This document shows, in pieces, positions 13,823 through 22,443 of a DNA stretch of 42,804 nucleotides (positions are counted from its first letter, which is position 1; each line of letters begins with the position of its first letter). A program made the translations under genes and the position numbers. The notes beneath the pieces were generated by a model. The model made no database searches. It was not told the origin of the DNA and saw only the letters and a program-made list of their open reading frames with translations. The stretch is from Actinomadura sp. KC06 (lineage in GTDB: Bacteria > Actinomycetota > Actinomycetes > Streptosporangiales > Streptosporangiaceae). The stretch lies in assembly GCF_004348735.1 (NCBI RefSeq), contig NZ_SMKT01000070.1:1-42804 (forward strand), written 5' to 3'.

Positions 13823-15231
13823 GGCCAGTCGCGGGTCAGGTCCAGGTCCCAGGGGACGGCGTTCCAGGGGCTGTTCGGCTCCGTGGCGAGGTCGTCGATG
13901 AGGCGTTGGTACTCGGTTTGTGACTTTCCGCCGCCGCCCGACCAGAGCAGCCGGCCCTGCACGTAGCAGGTCGCCATGTCCCTCCAGGACGAATAGCGCC
14001 GCTGGATGTCGATCGCCAGCGGAAGCATCCGTTCCCAGCAGTATTCCTCTGTGAGCCAGCCCACCATGTGTCCCCACCGGTAGAGCATGAGGGCTCGTCC
14101 GTAGTCCCAGATGAGGAAACGTCCCACGTTGGCCCGCAGCGCCGGGTCGGCGAGGACCTTGAGGCGGTGCAGTTCCTCGGACACGTGGTTGCGGTCGTTG
14201 AAGAGGTGGTGGAGGAACTGGGCGAGTTCGGCGCCCTCCTCGCTGACGTCCGCGCCGGGCTCGTCGCGCAGCACCCGCGGGACGAGTTTCGCGTACGAGG
14301 CGCCCTCGTCTCCGTACCGGACGCGCACCAGCTCGATGAGCCGCTCGACGAACGGTGGTTCGAGCTCGTCGCGGGCGATGAGGCCGTCGACCTCGCGCAG
14401 CAGCGTCCCGTACTCCTCCTGCGCGGCGGGGGAGCGGGCGGCGAGCTCGGCGTCCTGGACGAAGTCGGCGCGGTGCCCGTCCTGGACGAGCCAGTTGACG
14501 GCGCCGAGGAGCTGTTCGAGGTCGTAGGCGCCCCACGGGTCGTGGAGGAGTTCCTGCGCGGTGCGCCGGTCGGCGGTCGCGGCGTCCGCGCCGGGGGCGG
14601 TGCCGAGCCGGTCGAGCCGGAACCCGTTGATCGCGCCGTAGGGGGCGCCGGCCGCGACGATCCAGCGCTGCACGGGGGTGAGGTCGCCGCCGGCGGCGAC
14701 GCCGGGCAGGTTCGGTGCGGAGATCAGCTCCCACAGCCGCCGCTGGAACTCCCTGGCCTGCCGCTCCTCGCCGCCCGAGAACCCGGCGAGAAGCTTGCGG
14801 AGGGACGGATGCCGGACGTAGAGGCGGCGGAGGAACCGTCCGTCCTTCCATACGAGGTGCTCGGGCCGCAGGTCGCCGAACGGGATGCGGGTCCGCCGGT
14901 GCACCATCGCCTGCTCCGCGAACCGCAGTTCCAGGACGGACCACAGGCGGCGCAATGGCGTGAAGCGCAGCAGCAGGACGAGCCCGAACAGGCCCGCGCC
15001 GGGGGCGAGTGCCCATCTCGCCGCGTCCTGCAGGCCCGTCAGGGAGAGGACGGCGCCTGCCAGCAGCAGTCCGATTCCGCAGCCGCCGAGGGCGCGGAGC
15101 CAGCCGGTCGTCAGGGCGCGGGAGCCTTCGATGCGGAGCACCGCCTCGTCGCCGTCGAACGCGAGCGATCCTTCGGCGAGCGTCCCCCTGACGGCCCGCT
15201 CAAGCGCGTCGAGCTGACCGGCCTGTCCCAT
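13819..15231 (-). CDS. DUF1266 membrane protein
   Basis: This protein has 470 residues. Two transmembrane segments (about 45-65 and 73-91) lie near the N-terminus, followed by a cytosolic region. The last 180 residues carry the DUF1266 pattern: IWDYGRALMLYRWGHMVGWL, EYCWERMLPLA, a YSSW-x-DMATCYVQGR-x-x-W stretch, and a final SPWNAVPWDLDL. DUF1266 proteins occur widely, often near secretion or antagonism genes, with no established activity. It is transcribed leftward after the DUF6177-like gene, with 142 bp between them, so the two may share a transcript. A bulged hairpin (15298-15319) lies in that gap. Confidence 0.8.
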   Translation of the reverse strand: MGQAGQLDALERAVRGTLAEGSLAFDGDEAVLRIEGSRALTTGWLRALGGCGIGLLLAGAVLSLTGLQDAARWALAPGAGLFGLVLLLRFTPLRRLWSVLELRFAEQAMVHRRTRIPFGDLRPEHLVWKDGRFLRRLYVRHPSLRKLLAGFSGGEERQAREFQRRLWELISAPNLPGVAAGGDLTPVQRWIVAAGAPYGAINGFRLDRLGTAPGADAATADRRTAQELLHDPWGAYDLEQLLGAVNWLVQDGHRADFVQDAELAARSPAAQEEYGTLLREVDGLIARDELEPPFVERLIELVRVRYGDEGASYAKLVPRVLRDEPGADVSEEGAELAQFLHHLFNDRNHVSEELHRLKVLADPALRANVGRFLIWDYGRALMLYRWGHMVGWLTEEYCWERMLPLAIDIQRRYSSWRDMATCYVQGRLLWSGGGGKSQTEYQRLIDDLATEPNSPWNAVPWDLDLTRDWP

Positions 15232-15373
15232 GGGCAGGACCGTACATCATCCTTTACCGGTAGATCATCAGCGGTGTGCGGAGTCTGTTGCGGCGAGCAC
15301 CGAAAGCCCGTTTCGGGTGTTAAGGCGGTGCCGCCGCCGTGGGGCGGGTGGGTGTCGCTCAGGCGCCGTTCGC

Positions 15374-16315
15374 TCAGGCGGACTGGAGGTGCTGCATGAG
15401 GATGCTGTGCCGCTGCCAGCCGTCCGCGGAGCGTCCGTCGCCGAGCGGGAAGAACGTCAGCGGGGAGCGGGGCGGGCCGACCTGCTGGCCGGGCAGGCCG
15501 TTCGGGCCGCTGACGGTCCCCGCGACGGCGAGCGCGACGGGGGCCGGGGCGCCCGTCCAGCGGGGTTCGGTGGTGAGGTCGGCGCGGCCGGGGGTGAGCT
15601 GGACGAACAGGGACGCGATCGTCTGGTCGGCGGCGAGCGCTCCGACGAGGGTGGGCAGGTGCTGCAGGGGCGGTGGGTCCTCCGGCATGTAGCCGACGGT
15701 GACGGTGCTGACCTCGGCGACGACGCCGCCCGCGCTGGAGGTGAAGTCGCAGATCGCCTGGGCGGGACGGGGGCCGTCTCCGCCGACGATGAGCCGGGCG
15801 GTGGACCGTCCGCGCGCGTACTCGGTGAACCGGTCGGCGCGCCACGGGTGCTCCAGCGGCTCGGCCGCGCCGAGTGCGCCGGGGGGCTTGCCGGTGAGGA
15901 GCTGCAGGAGGCGTTCGACGGGCCCGCCGAGGTCGCCTTCGGGGCCGTGCCTGGTGCGGTAGACGAGGGTGAGCTGCGAGCCGATCGGCGCGGTGGGACG
16001 GGTGGTGAAGCCCGGCGCGTAGTCGCGGGCCTCGGGGACGGGAATGAACGTCGTGCCGTTCCACTTCAGCGGGCGTCCGGTCAGGCCCTCGTAGTAGCCG
16101 TCGCCGTTGCGGACGACCCATTGCATCTCGTTCCCGGACGCGGCGGTGCGCAGGGGGAGGGAGAGCCGGGAGTCCAGGGGCGTGACGAGCTGCAGGGTGC
16201 GGCCGCTCGCGGTGCAGTCGCCGAGAGCGTTGTTCAGCCAGGCGCTCAGCGGCACCAGCGGCCTGTCCTGCAGCACGACCATCGCCTGGTCGGTCAGCGC
16301 GTCTACTGTGCTCAT
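15374..16315 (-). CDS. DUF6177-like protein, C-terminal domain (T7SS-linked)
   Basis: This 313-residue soluble protein begins MSTVDALTDQAMVVLQDRPL and continues with LSAWLNNAL, LQLVTPLDSRLSLPLR, WVVRNGDGYYEGLTG and later LTGKPPGALGAAEPLEHPW and FFPLGDG. As I recall it, this is the pattern of the larger domain of DUF6177 proteins linked to ESX loci in Streptomyces. It lacks the N-terminal domain, which is encoded on the opposite strand at 13308-13769. No signal peptide or transmembrane helix is present. The start ATG is followed closely by the family-conserved segment, so the N-terminus is probably complete. Its placement upstream of the DUF1266 gene suggests a joint accessory function. Confidence 0.75.
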   Translation of the reverse strand: MSTVDALTDQAMVVLQDRPLVPLSAWLNNALGDCTASGRTLQLVTPLDSRLSLPLRTAASGNEMQWVVRNGDGYYEGLTGRPLKWNGTTFIPVPEARDYAPGFTTRPTAPIGSQLTLVYRTRHGPEGDLGGPVERLLQLLTGKPPGALGAAEPLEHPWRADRFTEYARGRSTARLIVGGDGPRPAQAICDFTSSAGGVVAEVSTVTVGYMPEDPPPLQHLPTLVGALAADQTIASLFVQLTPGRADLTTEPRWTGAPAPVALAVAGTVSGPNGLPGQQVGPPRSPLTFFPLGDGRSADGWQRHSILMQHLQSA

Positions 16316-16434
16316 CTTCGGAGGAGTCTAGCGACCGGGGCCCGCCCGTGGCGGCCTCACCACCGTCCCGCCGCTCCACCGGCGGCATTCGACTTTGCTG
16401 TGACCACCGTGACTCCTGTCCATCTTGTGCTGAA

Positions 16435-17886
16435 ATGTTACGGATGCAGCGAGCCGCCGCGCCGTCCTCCGTGTACCTCGCGGACCACGCCCCGACGCCA
16501 CCGGAACCGCCGGTGCGGGGGCGTCTGTGGCGCGTGCTCGGCTGGGTGTCGATCGTGCTGTCGGTGGTGCTGGTCGGCACCAGCCTCACCGCCTACGGGT
16601 TCTGGCGGCGTCTCGACGGCCAGATCGACCGCGAGAACGTGGACGGACGGCTCGGCGACGACCGTCCGGAGAAGCTCAACAACTCGCTGAACATCCTGCT
16701 GATGGGGTCGGACAGCCGCAAAGGCGAGAACGGCCGCTATGGCTCGGAGGCCGGGCAGCGGTCCGACACCACGATCCTGCTGCACATCTCGCCCGGCGGC
16801 GAGAGCGCCATCGGCATCAGCTTCCCGCGCGACTCGATGGTGCAGATGCCGCCCTGCAAGAAGAAGAACGGCGCCACCGTCCCCGCCCAGTTCGGGATGA
16901 TCAACATGGCGTTCTCCAACGGCGGCCCCGCCTGCACCTGGCGGACCATCGAGTCCCTCACCAAGATCCACATCGACCACTACGTCGAGGTGGACTTCGC
17001 CGGGTTCAAACGGGTCGTGGACGCACTCGACGGCGTGGAGATCTGCGTCCCCCGCCGCATCGACGATCCCAAGGCCGAACTGCACCTCAAGGCGGGGCGC
17101 CAGGTCGTCCGCGGCGAGCAGGCCCTCGGCTACGTCCGCACCCGGTACGTCCTCGGGGACGGCTCCGACCTCGACCGGATCAAGCGGCAGCAGGCGTTCA
17201 TGGCGTCCGTGGTGAAGAAGGCCACCGACAAGGGCATGCTCACCGACCCGGGACGCACCTACGAGTTCCTCTCCGCCGTCGCCAAATCGATCAAGGCGGA
17301 CGACAAGCTCACGCTCTCGGTGATGCAGAAACTCGCGGGCAGCCTGCGCGGCATGAGCGCCGGGAAGGTGCGGTTCGTCACCGTCCCGGTGCAGGCGTAT
17401 CCGCAGGACACGAACCGCGTCCAGTTCAACATGGCCCTGGCCGAGCCGCTGTTCCGGGCCGTCCGGGAGGACAACAAGCTTCCCGAGCCCGCCCCTCCGG
17501 CGCCTGTCGCGGCGCAGAACAAGGTCCGGCCCGTCCCGCCGGAACAGGTCAGGGTCGGCGTCTACAACGGGGCCGGGACCCCGGGCCTGGCGCAGCGCAC
17601 CGCCGACCAGCTCACCGAGCGCGGCTTCAAGGTCGTCAAGGTCGGCACCAGCAAGAAGCGCTACGCCCGCACCCAGATCCTGTACGGCAAGGGCGCCGAA
17701 CGGCAGGCGGCCCGCATGGCGATCGCGCTGCCGGGCCATGAGCCGCGTCCGGGGAAGTCCGCCAAACCCGGCTACGTCTACCTGGTCATCGGCAAGGACG
17801 GCGCCACCCTCCTGGGCCAGAACGCGGCAGTACCGAAGGTCGCCGGAGAAATCCGCGCCGACCGCGACATCTGCGCCAAAACCTGA
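16435..17886 (+). CDS. LytR-CpsA-Psr (LCP) family cell-wall glycan ligase
   Basis: This 483-residue LCP enzyme belongs to the family that moves polyprenyl-linked glycans onto peptidoglycan; mycobacterial Lcp1 attaches arabinogalactan this way. A cytosolic tail and one transmembrane helix (about 37-57) come first, then the LCP domain with GSDSR (91-95), RSDTTIL (109-115), SFPRDS (129-134) and R/D-rich YVRTRY and GSDLDRIKRQQ motifs. A C-terminal LytR_C domain begins near VRVGVYNGAGTPG. I start at ATG 16435 (or 16444) rather than a GTG further upstream, because that extension is Cys/Arg-rich and unlike the family. It borders the glycan cluster and is the natural candidate to anchor its product. 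Confidence 0.92.
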   Translation: MLRMQRAAAPSSVYLADHAPTPPEPPVRGRLWRVLGWVSIVLSVVLVGTSLTAYGFWRRLDGQIDRENVDGRLGDDRPEKLNNSLNILLMGSDSRKGENGRYGSEAGQRSDTTILLHISPGGESAIGISFPRDSMVQMPPCKKKNGATVPAQFGMINMAFSNGGPACTWRTIESLTKIHIDHYVEVDFAGFKRVVDALDGVEICVPRRIDDPKAELHLKAGRQVVRGEQALGYVRTRYVLGDGSDLDRIKRQQAFMASVVKKATDKGMLTDPGRTYEFLSAVAKSIKADDKLTLSVMQKLAGSLRGMSAGKVRFVTVPVQAYPQDTNRVQFNMALAEPLFRAVREDNKLPEPAPPAPVAAQNKVRPVPPEQVRVGVYNGAGTPGLAQRTADQLTERGFKVVKVGTSKKRYARTQILYGKGAERQAARMAIALPGHEPRPGKSAKPGYVYLVIGKDGATLLGQNAAVPKVAGEIRADRDICAKT

Positions 17887-18135
17887 CCCACCGCCCCCGC
17901 CCGGGCTGCTCGGCCCCGGCTGTCCGGGTGCGGCCAGGAGAGGGACGCCGGCCAGGTCAGAGCGTCAAGTCCGCGGTTGTCGGGGCACACCGGTATCTTG
18001 GCCCGCGCAAACCAACACCCCCGCTGAAGCGTCACATCTAGGACGACCCATCTGATTCCCCCCGACCTCTGCCCCGAGGAGCCGATCCCCGCACAGGGCT
18101 CTGCCGGGCGCCTACGCCCCCCTCGGAACGGACGC

Positions 18136-19116
18136 ATGCAGCCCGAACCCTTCACGCTGTTAATGACCGTCTACGGCGGTGATCGCGAGGATCACGTCCG
18201 GGTGGCGTTCCGCAGTGCCGTGCACGATCAGACGCTCCGTCCCGACCAGGTCGTCCTGGTCCAGGACGGCCCCGTCTCCGAAGAGCTGTCGGCCTGCCTG
18301 CGGGAACTCGTCGCCGGCAGTCCCGCCGAGGTGTCGTTCGTCCAGCTGGAGCACAACCGCGGGCTCGGCCCCGCCCTGGACGCGGGCCTGCAGGCCGCCC
18401 GGCACGACATCGTCGCCCGGATGGACGCCGACGACATCGCCATGCCGCACCGGTTCCAGACCCAGGTGCCGCTGGTGCGCTCGGGGGCGGAGCTCGTGGG
18501 CGCCGGGCTGCTGGAATTCGGCGCCGACATCTCCGACATCGTCGGGCAGCGCATTCCGCCCAGCGACCCGGCCGACATAGCGCGCTACTCCCGCCTGCAC
18601 GACCCGTTCAACCATCCGACGGTCGTCTACCGCCGTAGCGCCGTCGTCGCGGTCGGGGGCTACGGCGACCTGCCGCTCATGGAGGACTACTGGCTGTTCG
18701 CGCGGATGATCGCGAACGGCGCGCGGGTCGTGAACGTCGCCGAGCCGCTCGTCTACTACCGGGTGGGGGACGGCGCGTACGAGCGGCGCGGGGGCCGCGA
18801 CCTGCTGCGCTCGGAGCTCAGGCTGCAGCGGGAGATGCTCGGCGAGGGGTTCATCTCCCGCCCCCAGTACTGGCGCAACGTCGTCGTCCGCGGCGGCTAT
18901 CGGCTCGTGCCGACCCTCGTCCGGCGTCCCTTCTACCGGATGGTCGTCGCCCCGTACGGGGCTCGCCGCAACCGCTCACGCGAACGCGCCGACGCCGCGG
19001 CGCCGGCGGCCTTGACGTACGTCCCGCGGCACGCCCGCCAACCCGAGCAGACCCGCGCGCCGGTGGCGCCCCTCTCCTCCGCGCCGCCGGAGCCGCCCGT
19101 CCCGCCCGCCTGCTGA
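18136..19116 (+). CDS. Family 2 glycosyltransferase
   Basis: This 326-residue GT-A fold enzyme has an N-terminal FTLLMTVYGGD nucleotide-binding strand, VVLVQDGP, NRGLGPALDAGL and the metal-binding ARMDADDIA motif (D-x-D-D near residues 95-99). Then come the acceptor-side HPTVVYRRSAV and MEDYWLFARM segments typical of small GT2 enzymes that add sugars to cell-surface glycans. The C-terminal 60 residues are Pro/Ala/Arg-rich and probably disordered. There is no membrane segment. The substrate cannot be told from sequence. A GTATCTT motif lies at 17993-17999, upstream of the gene. The gene converges with the large propeller-protein gene across a terminator. Confidence 0.88.
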   Translation: MQPEPFTLLMTVYGGDREDHVRVAFRSAVHDQTLRPDQVVLVQDGPVSEELSACLRELVAGSPAEVSFVQLEHNRGLGPALDAGLQAARHDIVARMDADDIAMPHRFQTQVPLVRSGAELVGAGLLEFGADISDIVGQRIPPSDPADIARYSRLHDPFNHPTVVYRRSAVVAVGGYGDLPLMEDYWLFARMIANGARVVNVAEPLVYYRVGDGAYERRGGRDLLRSELRLQREMLGEGFISRPQYWRNVVVRGGYRLVPTLVRRPFYRMVVAPYGARRNRSRERADAAAPAALTYVPRHARQPEQTRAPVAPLSSAPPEPPVPPAC

Positions 19117-19141
19117 TCGGGGCGACGCGATCCGGCCGCGC

Positions 19142-19175
19142 GGCGGGCACGGCGGCACGCGCCGTTCTGCCCGCC
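19142..19175. terminator. Bidirectional hairpin between convergent genes
   Basis: GGCGGGCA (19142-19149) pairs with TGCCCGCC (19168-19175), and an inner CGGCG/CGCCG adds five pairs across a small bulge. It lies between the stops of the GT2 gene and the leftward propeller-protein gene. There is no long T-run; the fold suits either strand. Confidence 0.5.
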
Positions 19176-19190
19176 GACCGATGACCGCGT

Positions 19191-22100
19191 TCAGTTCGCG
19201 CGCGACCAGAGGACGGGCTGGTCGCCGCCGGCGTCCGCGCTGCGGCCCACGCCGAGCAGCGTCCCTTTGAAGGCGGCGAGGCCGGTGATCTCCTGGTCGC
19301 CGGCGCCGCCGAGGCCGGTGCCGCCGGGCGTCGTGGCGGTCCAGGACGAGCCGTCCGTGGACGTCCACGACGCCACGTCCGTGGCGCCCGCCGACCCGGT
19401 CGTGCCGGTGGCGGCGAAGCCCTTGGGCGTCGCGGTCAGCGCGGTGACGAAGACGACCGTGTCGCCGCTCGGGGAATTCAGCGGCTTCCACGACCTGCCG
19501 CCGTCGGTGGAGACGTAGCCGAGCCAGTTCAGACCGCTCTGCGTCGCCGCGAGGCCGGTGGCGACGAGCGTGTTCTCGCGGGCGGCGACGTGGGTGAGGT
19601 GGCCCTCGGTCACGCCCGGGGGGAGCTGAAGCTGCTGCAACGTCCACTTCCTGCCGTCGGTCGACGACCACACCGAGGGGTGGTTGCCCTTGGCGTCGCG
19701 GCTGCCGCCGACGGCCGCGTAGCCGGACGAGCCGGCGGCGACGTCCAGCATCCAGCGGGGTGCGGCCTTGTCGCCCTGCAGCATCTTCGGGTCGGTGCCG
19801 GCGCCCCGCGCCCAGTTCTTGAGGTCCTTGGTGAACCAGGTGACCACCGAGAAGCCCTGCGTCCCGGCGATCACGTATCCGGCGTTCCCGGCCGCGGCGG
19901 CGTAGGTGATCGGTGTCCCGTCCTTGTTGCCCGCGAAGACGGCGGCGGAGTCGGCGGCCTCCCAGGTCGCGCCGTCCTTGGAGGTGACGACGAGCGGACG
20001 CCGCGGCGCCGCCTGGTCGTAGCCGACCGCCAGCCAGCCGGCCGCGGCGGCGACGACGTCGTTCAACTGCTGAGGCCCCGGCCGGGTGAACGCGGCGCCG
20101 AGGCCCTGGGCGGGTTTCCAGGACGCGCCGTCCTGCGACGACCAGACGGCGGCGTCGCCGCGTGCGCTGCCCACGGCGACGGCGACGGCGTCCGTCGCGC
20201 CCACGGACCGGATCGAATGGTCGGGCCGGATCACACCGCGGATCTTCGTCAGGTCGACGGGGACCGCGGCGCCGCCGGCGTCCCAGACGCCGAGCACCGG
20301 GTCCATGTCGCCGCCGCCGGGCTCACGGCCGCCGATGATCGCCTGGCCGCCGGCCAGCGCGGCGCCCGTGAACTCGCGGCCGGGCCGCAACTCCGCCGCG
20401 CCGGCGTCCTGCCAGGCCGCGCCGTCGGCGCTGCGCGACACCAGGACGTCCCGGCCGCGGACGACGATGGCCGCGTAGCCGCCGCCGTCGCCGATGACCC
20501 GGCTGGTCCGCTTGTAGTCGGACGGCTGCAGCGCCCCGGCCTTGGTCCAGGACTTGCCGTCCTTGGACGTGAACGCCTGGCCGTAGAGCTTGCCGGACGA
20601 CTTGATCTCGCGCATCGCCAGGAACCCGGCCTGGCCGCCGCCGACCATGAGGCCGCGGCTGCCCTTCGGGACGGGCACGTCGGACGTCGCCCAGGTCCGG
20701 CCGCCGTCCTCGGAGCGCCAGACCACCCGGTAGGGGCCGGGCTTCCCTGAGTCGGGCGTGACGAGCCCCTCCAGGAGGATCACGTTGCCGCTGGCGGCGG
20801 CCTCGACCAGCGAGAACTTGCCCTTGCTGACCTGGACGCCGATCTGGTCGCCGACGCGGGCCTCCCACCTCTGACCGTCGCCGGACAGCCACACCGCCGG
20901 CCGGGAGTCGGTGAAGTCGCCCTTCGGGGAGTTGTCGCCGACGGCGAGGTAGCCGCTGTCGGTCGCGACGATCCGGCGGACGCGGTTGCCCGCGCCGAAC
21001 ACGTCGCCAACGGCGTCGGGCTGCCTGCGCCACGTGCGGCCGTCGTCGCTGGTCCAGACGGCGCCGCCGCCCCCGGCCCGGGAGCCGATCGCGATCCAGC
21101 CGCGGGACGAGCCGCCGACCGCCTCGGGGACGCCGCCGGACGGCGCGACGCCGCCGTCCGTGCTCTGCTGGGCGCCGGACTCGAACGTGCGTCCGCCGTC
21201 GCCTGAGACCAGGAACAGGCCCCGGGCGTTCTGCGGGTCGGTCTCGCCGCCGATCGCGACCACCGTCGAGCCGACCGCCGCGACGCCGGTGATCTGCTGG
21301 TCGCGGCCGTCGGTGCGGGCGGCGCCGCTCACGGGGAACAGGGAGGCGGCCAGCTTCGCGCCTTCGCCGCCGTCACCCTCGCCGTCGCCTTCGAGGAGAC
21401 CGGGCACGACCAGCACGCCGGCAGCGACCAGGCCGGCGACGGCGAGCGTCGCCGCGCCGATCAGGAGCGGCTTCTTGACGCTTCTGCGGGACCTCGGCGA
21501 CCTGCCCTGCGTCCGCCACGGCTCTTCGATCGCGGGCGGCGGCGCGACCGGCTGGACGGCGCCCTGCCCCGGTTGGCCCGGCTGCCCGAACTGCCCCGGT
21601 TGGCCTGGCCCGGTCGCGCCGGGGATCTGCTGCGCCCACGGGAACGGCTCCGCGGCCGGGGGAGCCGGCTGCTGCGCGCCAGGGATCTCCTGCGCGTAGG
21701 GGAACGGCTCGTGGGCGTCGGGAGCGGGAGTGCCGGGGATCTGCTGGGCGTACGGGAACGGCTCGTGCGCCGGTGGGCTCTGGGACGGTGACGCCGGCGG
21801 GCCCGGCGGGTGCTGCGGGGGCGCCGAGGACGGCTGCTGCGTCGGGAAAGGCTCCGCCCGGGTCGCGTCCGGGATCTCCTGCGCGTAGGGGAAGGGCGGC
21901 GGCGCGGGGGACTGCACGCGCGTCGCGTCCGGCATCTCCTGCTCGAACGGGAACGGCGGCGGCGCCGGGATGTCGGTGGACGTGGCCGGTGGAATGCCGG
22001 CGGCCGGGGGCCGACCGGCGGGAGGCGCCGGCGTGGGCGGCTGCGACGCGTTCCCGCCGGAGGTGTCCTCGTCCGAGGGGCCCGTACTCGGGGCGGGCGT

Positions 22101-22352
22101 GTGGCCTCCCAGGACCACGGTGTGCATCGCCTCGTCCATGCCGGAGTCGGAGCCGGGGGCTGCTTCGGGCGCTCCGGCGGACGCGGCTTCGCGCTCCGGC
22201 TCGGCCTCCTCGGCGCCGTACTCGGGGAGCAGCGGGGCGGCCGCGGACTGCTGATCGTTCAGCCACTGCGGCGGCGGCGGTGCCTGAGCCGGCTGCCCGG
22301 GGTCGGGACGCTCCACCTCGTGCTCGTCATCCGGCTTTCCGGTTGGAGTCAC
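19191..22352 (-). CDS. Large membrane-anchored beta-propeller (BNR-like) protein
   Basis: This protein has 1053 residues. The cytosolic N-terminus (about 1-294) is acidic and Pro-rich and holds five variants of a PFPYAQEIPG unit (about residues 134-246). One transmembrane helix follows (about 295-319), then more than 700 extracellular residues with many repeats of S-x-D-G-x-x-W type (for example SDDGRTW, SEDGGRTW, SKDGKSW, SSTDGRKW), as in BNR/sialidase or photosystem-stability propellers. I see no sialidase catalytic set, so a binding scaffold is more likely than an enzyme. The GTG start at 22352 is preceded by GGGGGAG; an ATG 15 codons upstream lacks such a site. The leftward sulfatase gene lies 91 bp upstream. 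Confidence 0.85.
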   Translation of the reverse strand: MTPTGKPDDEHEVERPDPGQPAQAPPPPQWLNDQQSAAAPLLPEYGAEEAEPEREAASAGAPEAAPGSDSGMDEAMHTVVLGGHTPAPSTGPSDEDTSGGNASQPPTPAPPAGRPPAAGIPPATSTDIPAPPPFPFEQEMPDATRVQSPAPPPFPYAQEIPDATRAEPFPTQQPSSAPPQHPPGPPASPSQSPPAHEPFPYAQQIPGTPAPDAHEPFPYAQEIPGAQQPAPPAAEPFPWAQQIPGATGPGQPGQFGQPGQPGQGAVQPVAPPPAIEEPWRTQGRSPRSRRSVKKPLLIGAATLAVAGLVAAGVLVVPGLLEGDGEGDGGEGAKLAASLFPVSGAARTDGRDQQITGVAAVGSTVVAIGGETDPQNARGLFLVSGDGGRTFESGAQQSTDGGVAPSGGVPEAVGGSSRGWIAIGSRAGGGGAVWTSDDGRTWRRQPDAVGDVFGAGNRVRRIVATDSGYLAVGDNSPKGDFTDSRPAVWLSGDGQRWEARVGDQIGVQVSKGKFSLVEAAASGNVILLEGLVTPDSGKPGPYRVVWRSEDGGRTWATSDVPVPKGSRGLMVGGGQAGFLAMREIKSSGKLYGQAFTSKDGKSWTKAGALQPSDYKRTSRVIGDGGGYAAIVVRGRDVLVSRSADGAAWQDAGAAELRPGREFTGAALAGGQAIIGGREPGGGDMDPVLGVWDAGGAAVPVDLTKIRGVIRPDHSIRSVGATDAVAVAVGSARGDAAVWSSQDGASWKPAQGLGAAFTRPGPQQLNDVVAAAAGWLAVGYDQAAPRRPLVVTSKDGATWEAADSAAVFAGNKDGTPITYAAAAGNAGYVIAGTQGFSVVTWFTKDLKNWARGAGTDPKMLQGDKAAPRWMLDVAAGSSGYAAVGGSRDAKGNHPSVWSSTDGRKWTLQQLQLPPGVTEGHLTHVAARENTLVATGLAATQSGLNWLGYVSTDGGRSWKPLNSPSGDTVVFVTALTATPKGFAATGTTGSAGATDVASWTSTDGSSWTATTPGGTGLGGAGDQEITGLAAFKGTLLGVGRSADAGGDQPVLWSRAN

Positions 22353-22443
22353 ACCCGCTCTCCCCCGCCTCAGCTCATGTGCACGATCGGCGTGCATTCG
22401 CAGTCGTCAGCGATGATAGCGGCGCATAACGGACGCGATTCCC

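Noticed and set aside
16348..16434. Upstream GTG start for the LCP gene
   Set aside because: It would add a Cys/Arg-rich leader unlike LCP proteins; the ATG at 16435 or 16444 gives a normal cytosolic tail before the transmembrane helix.
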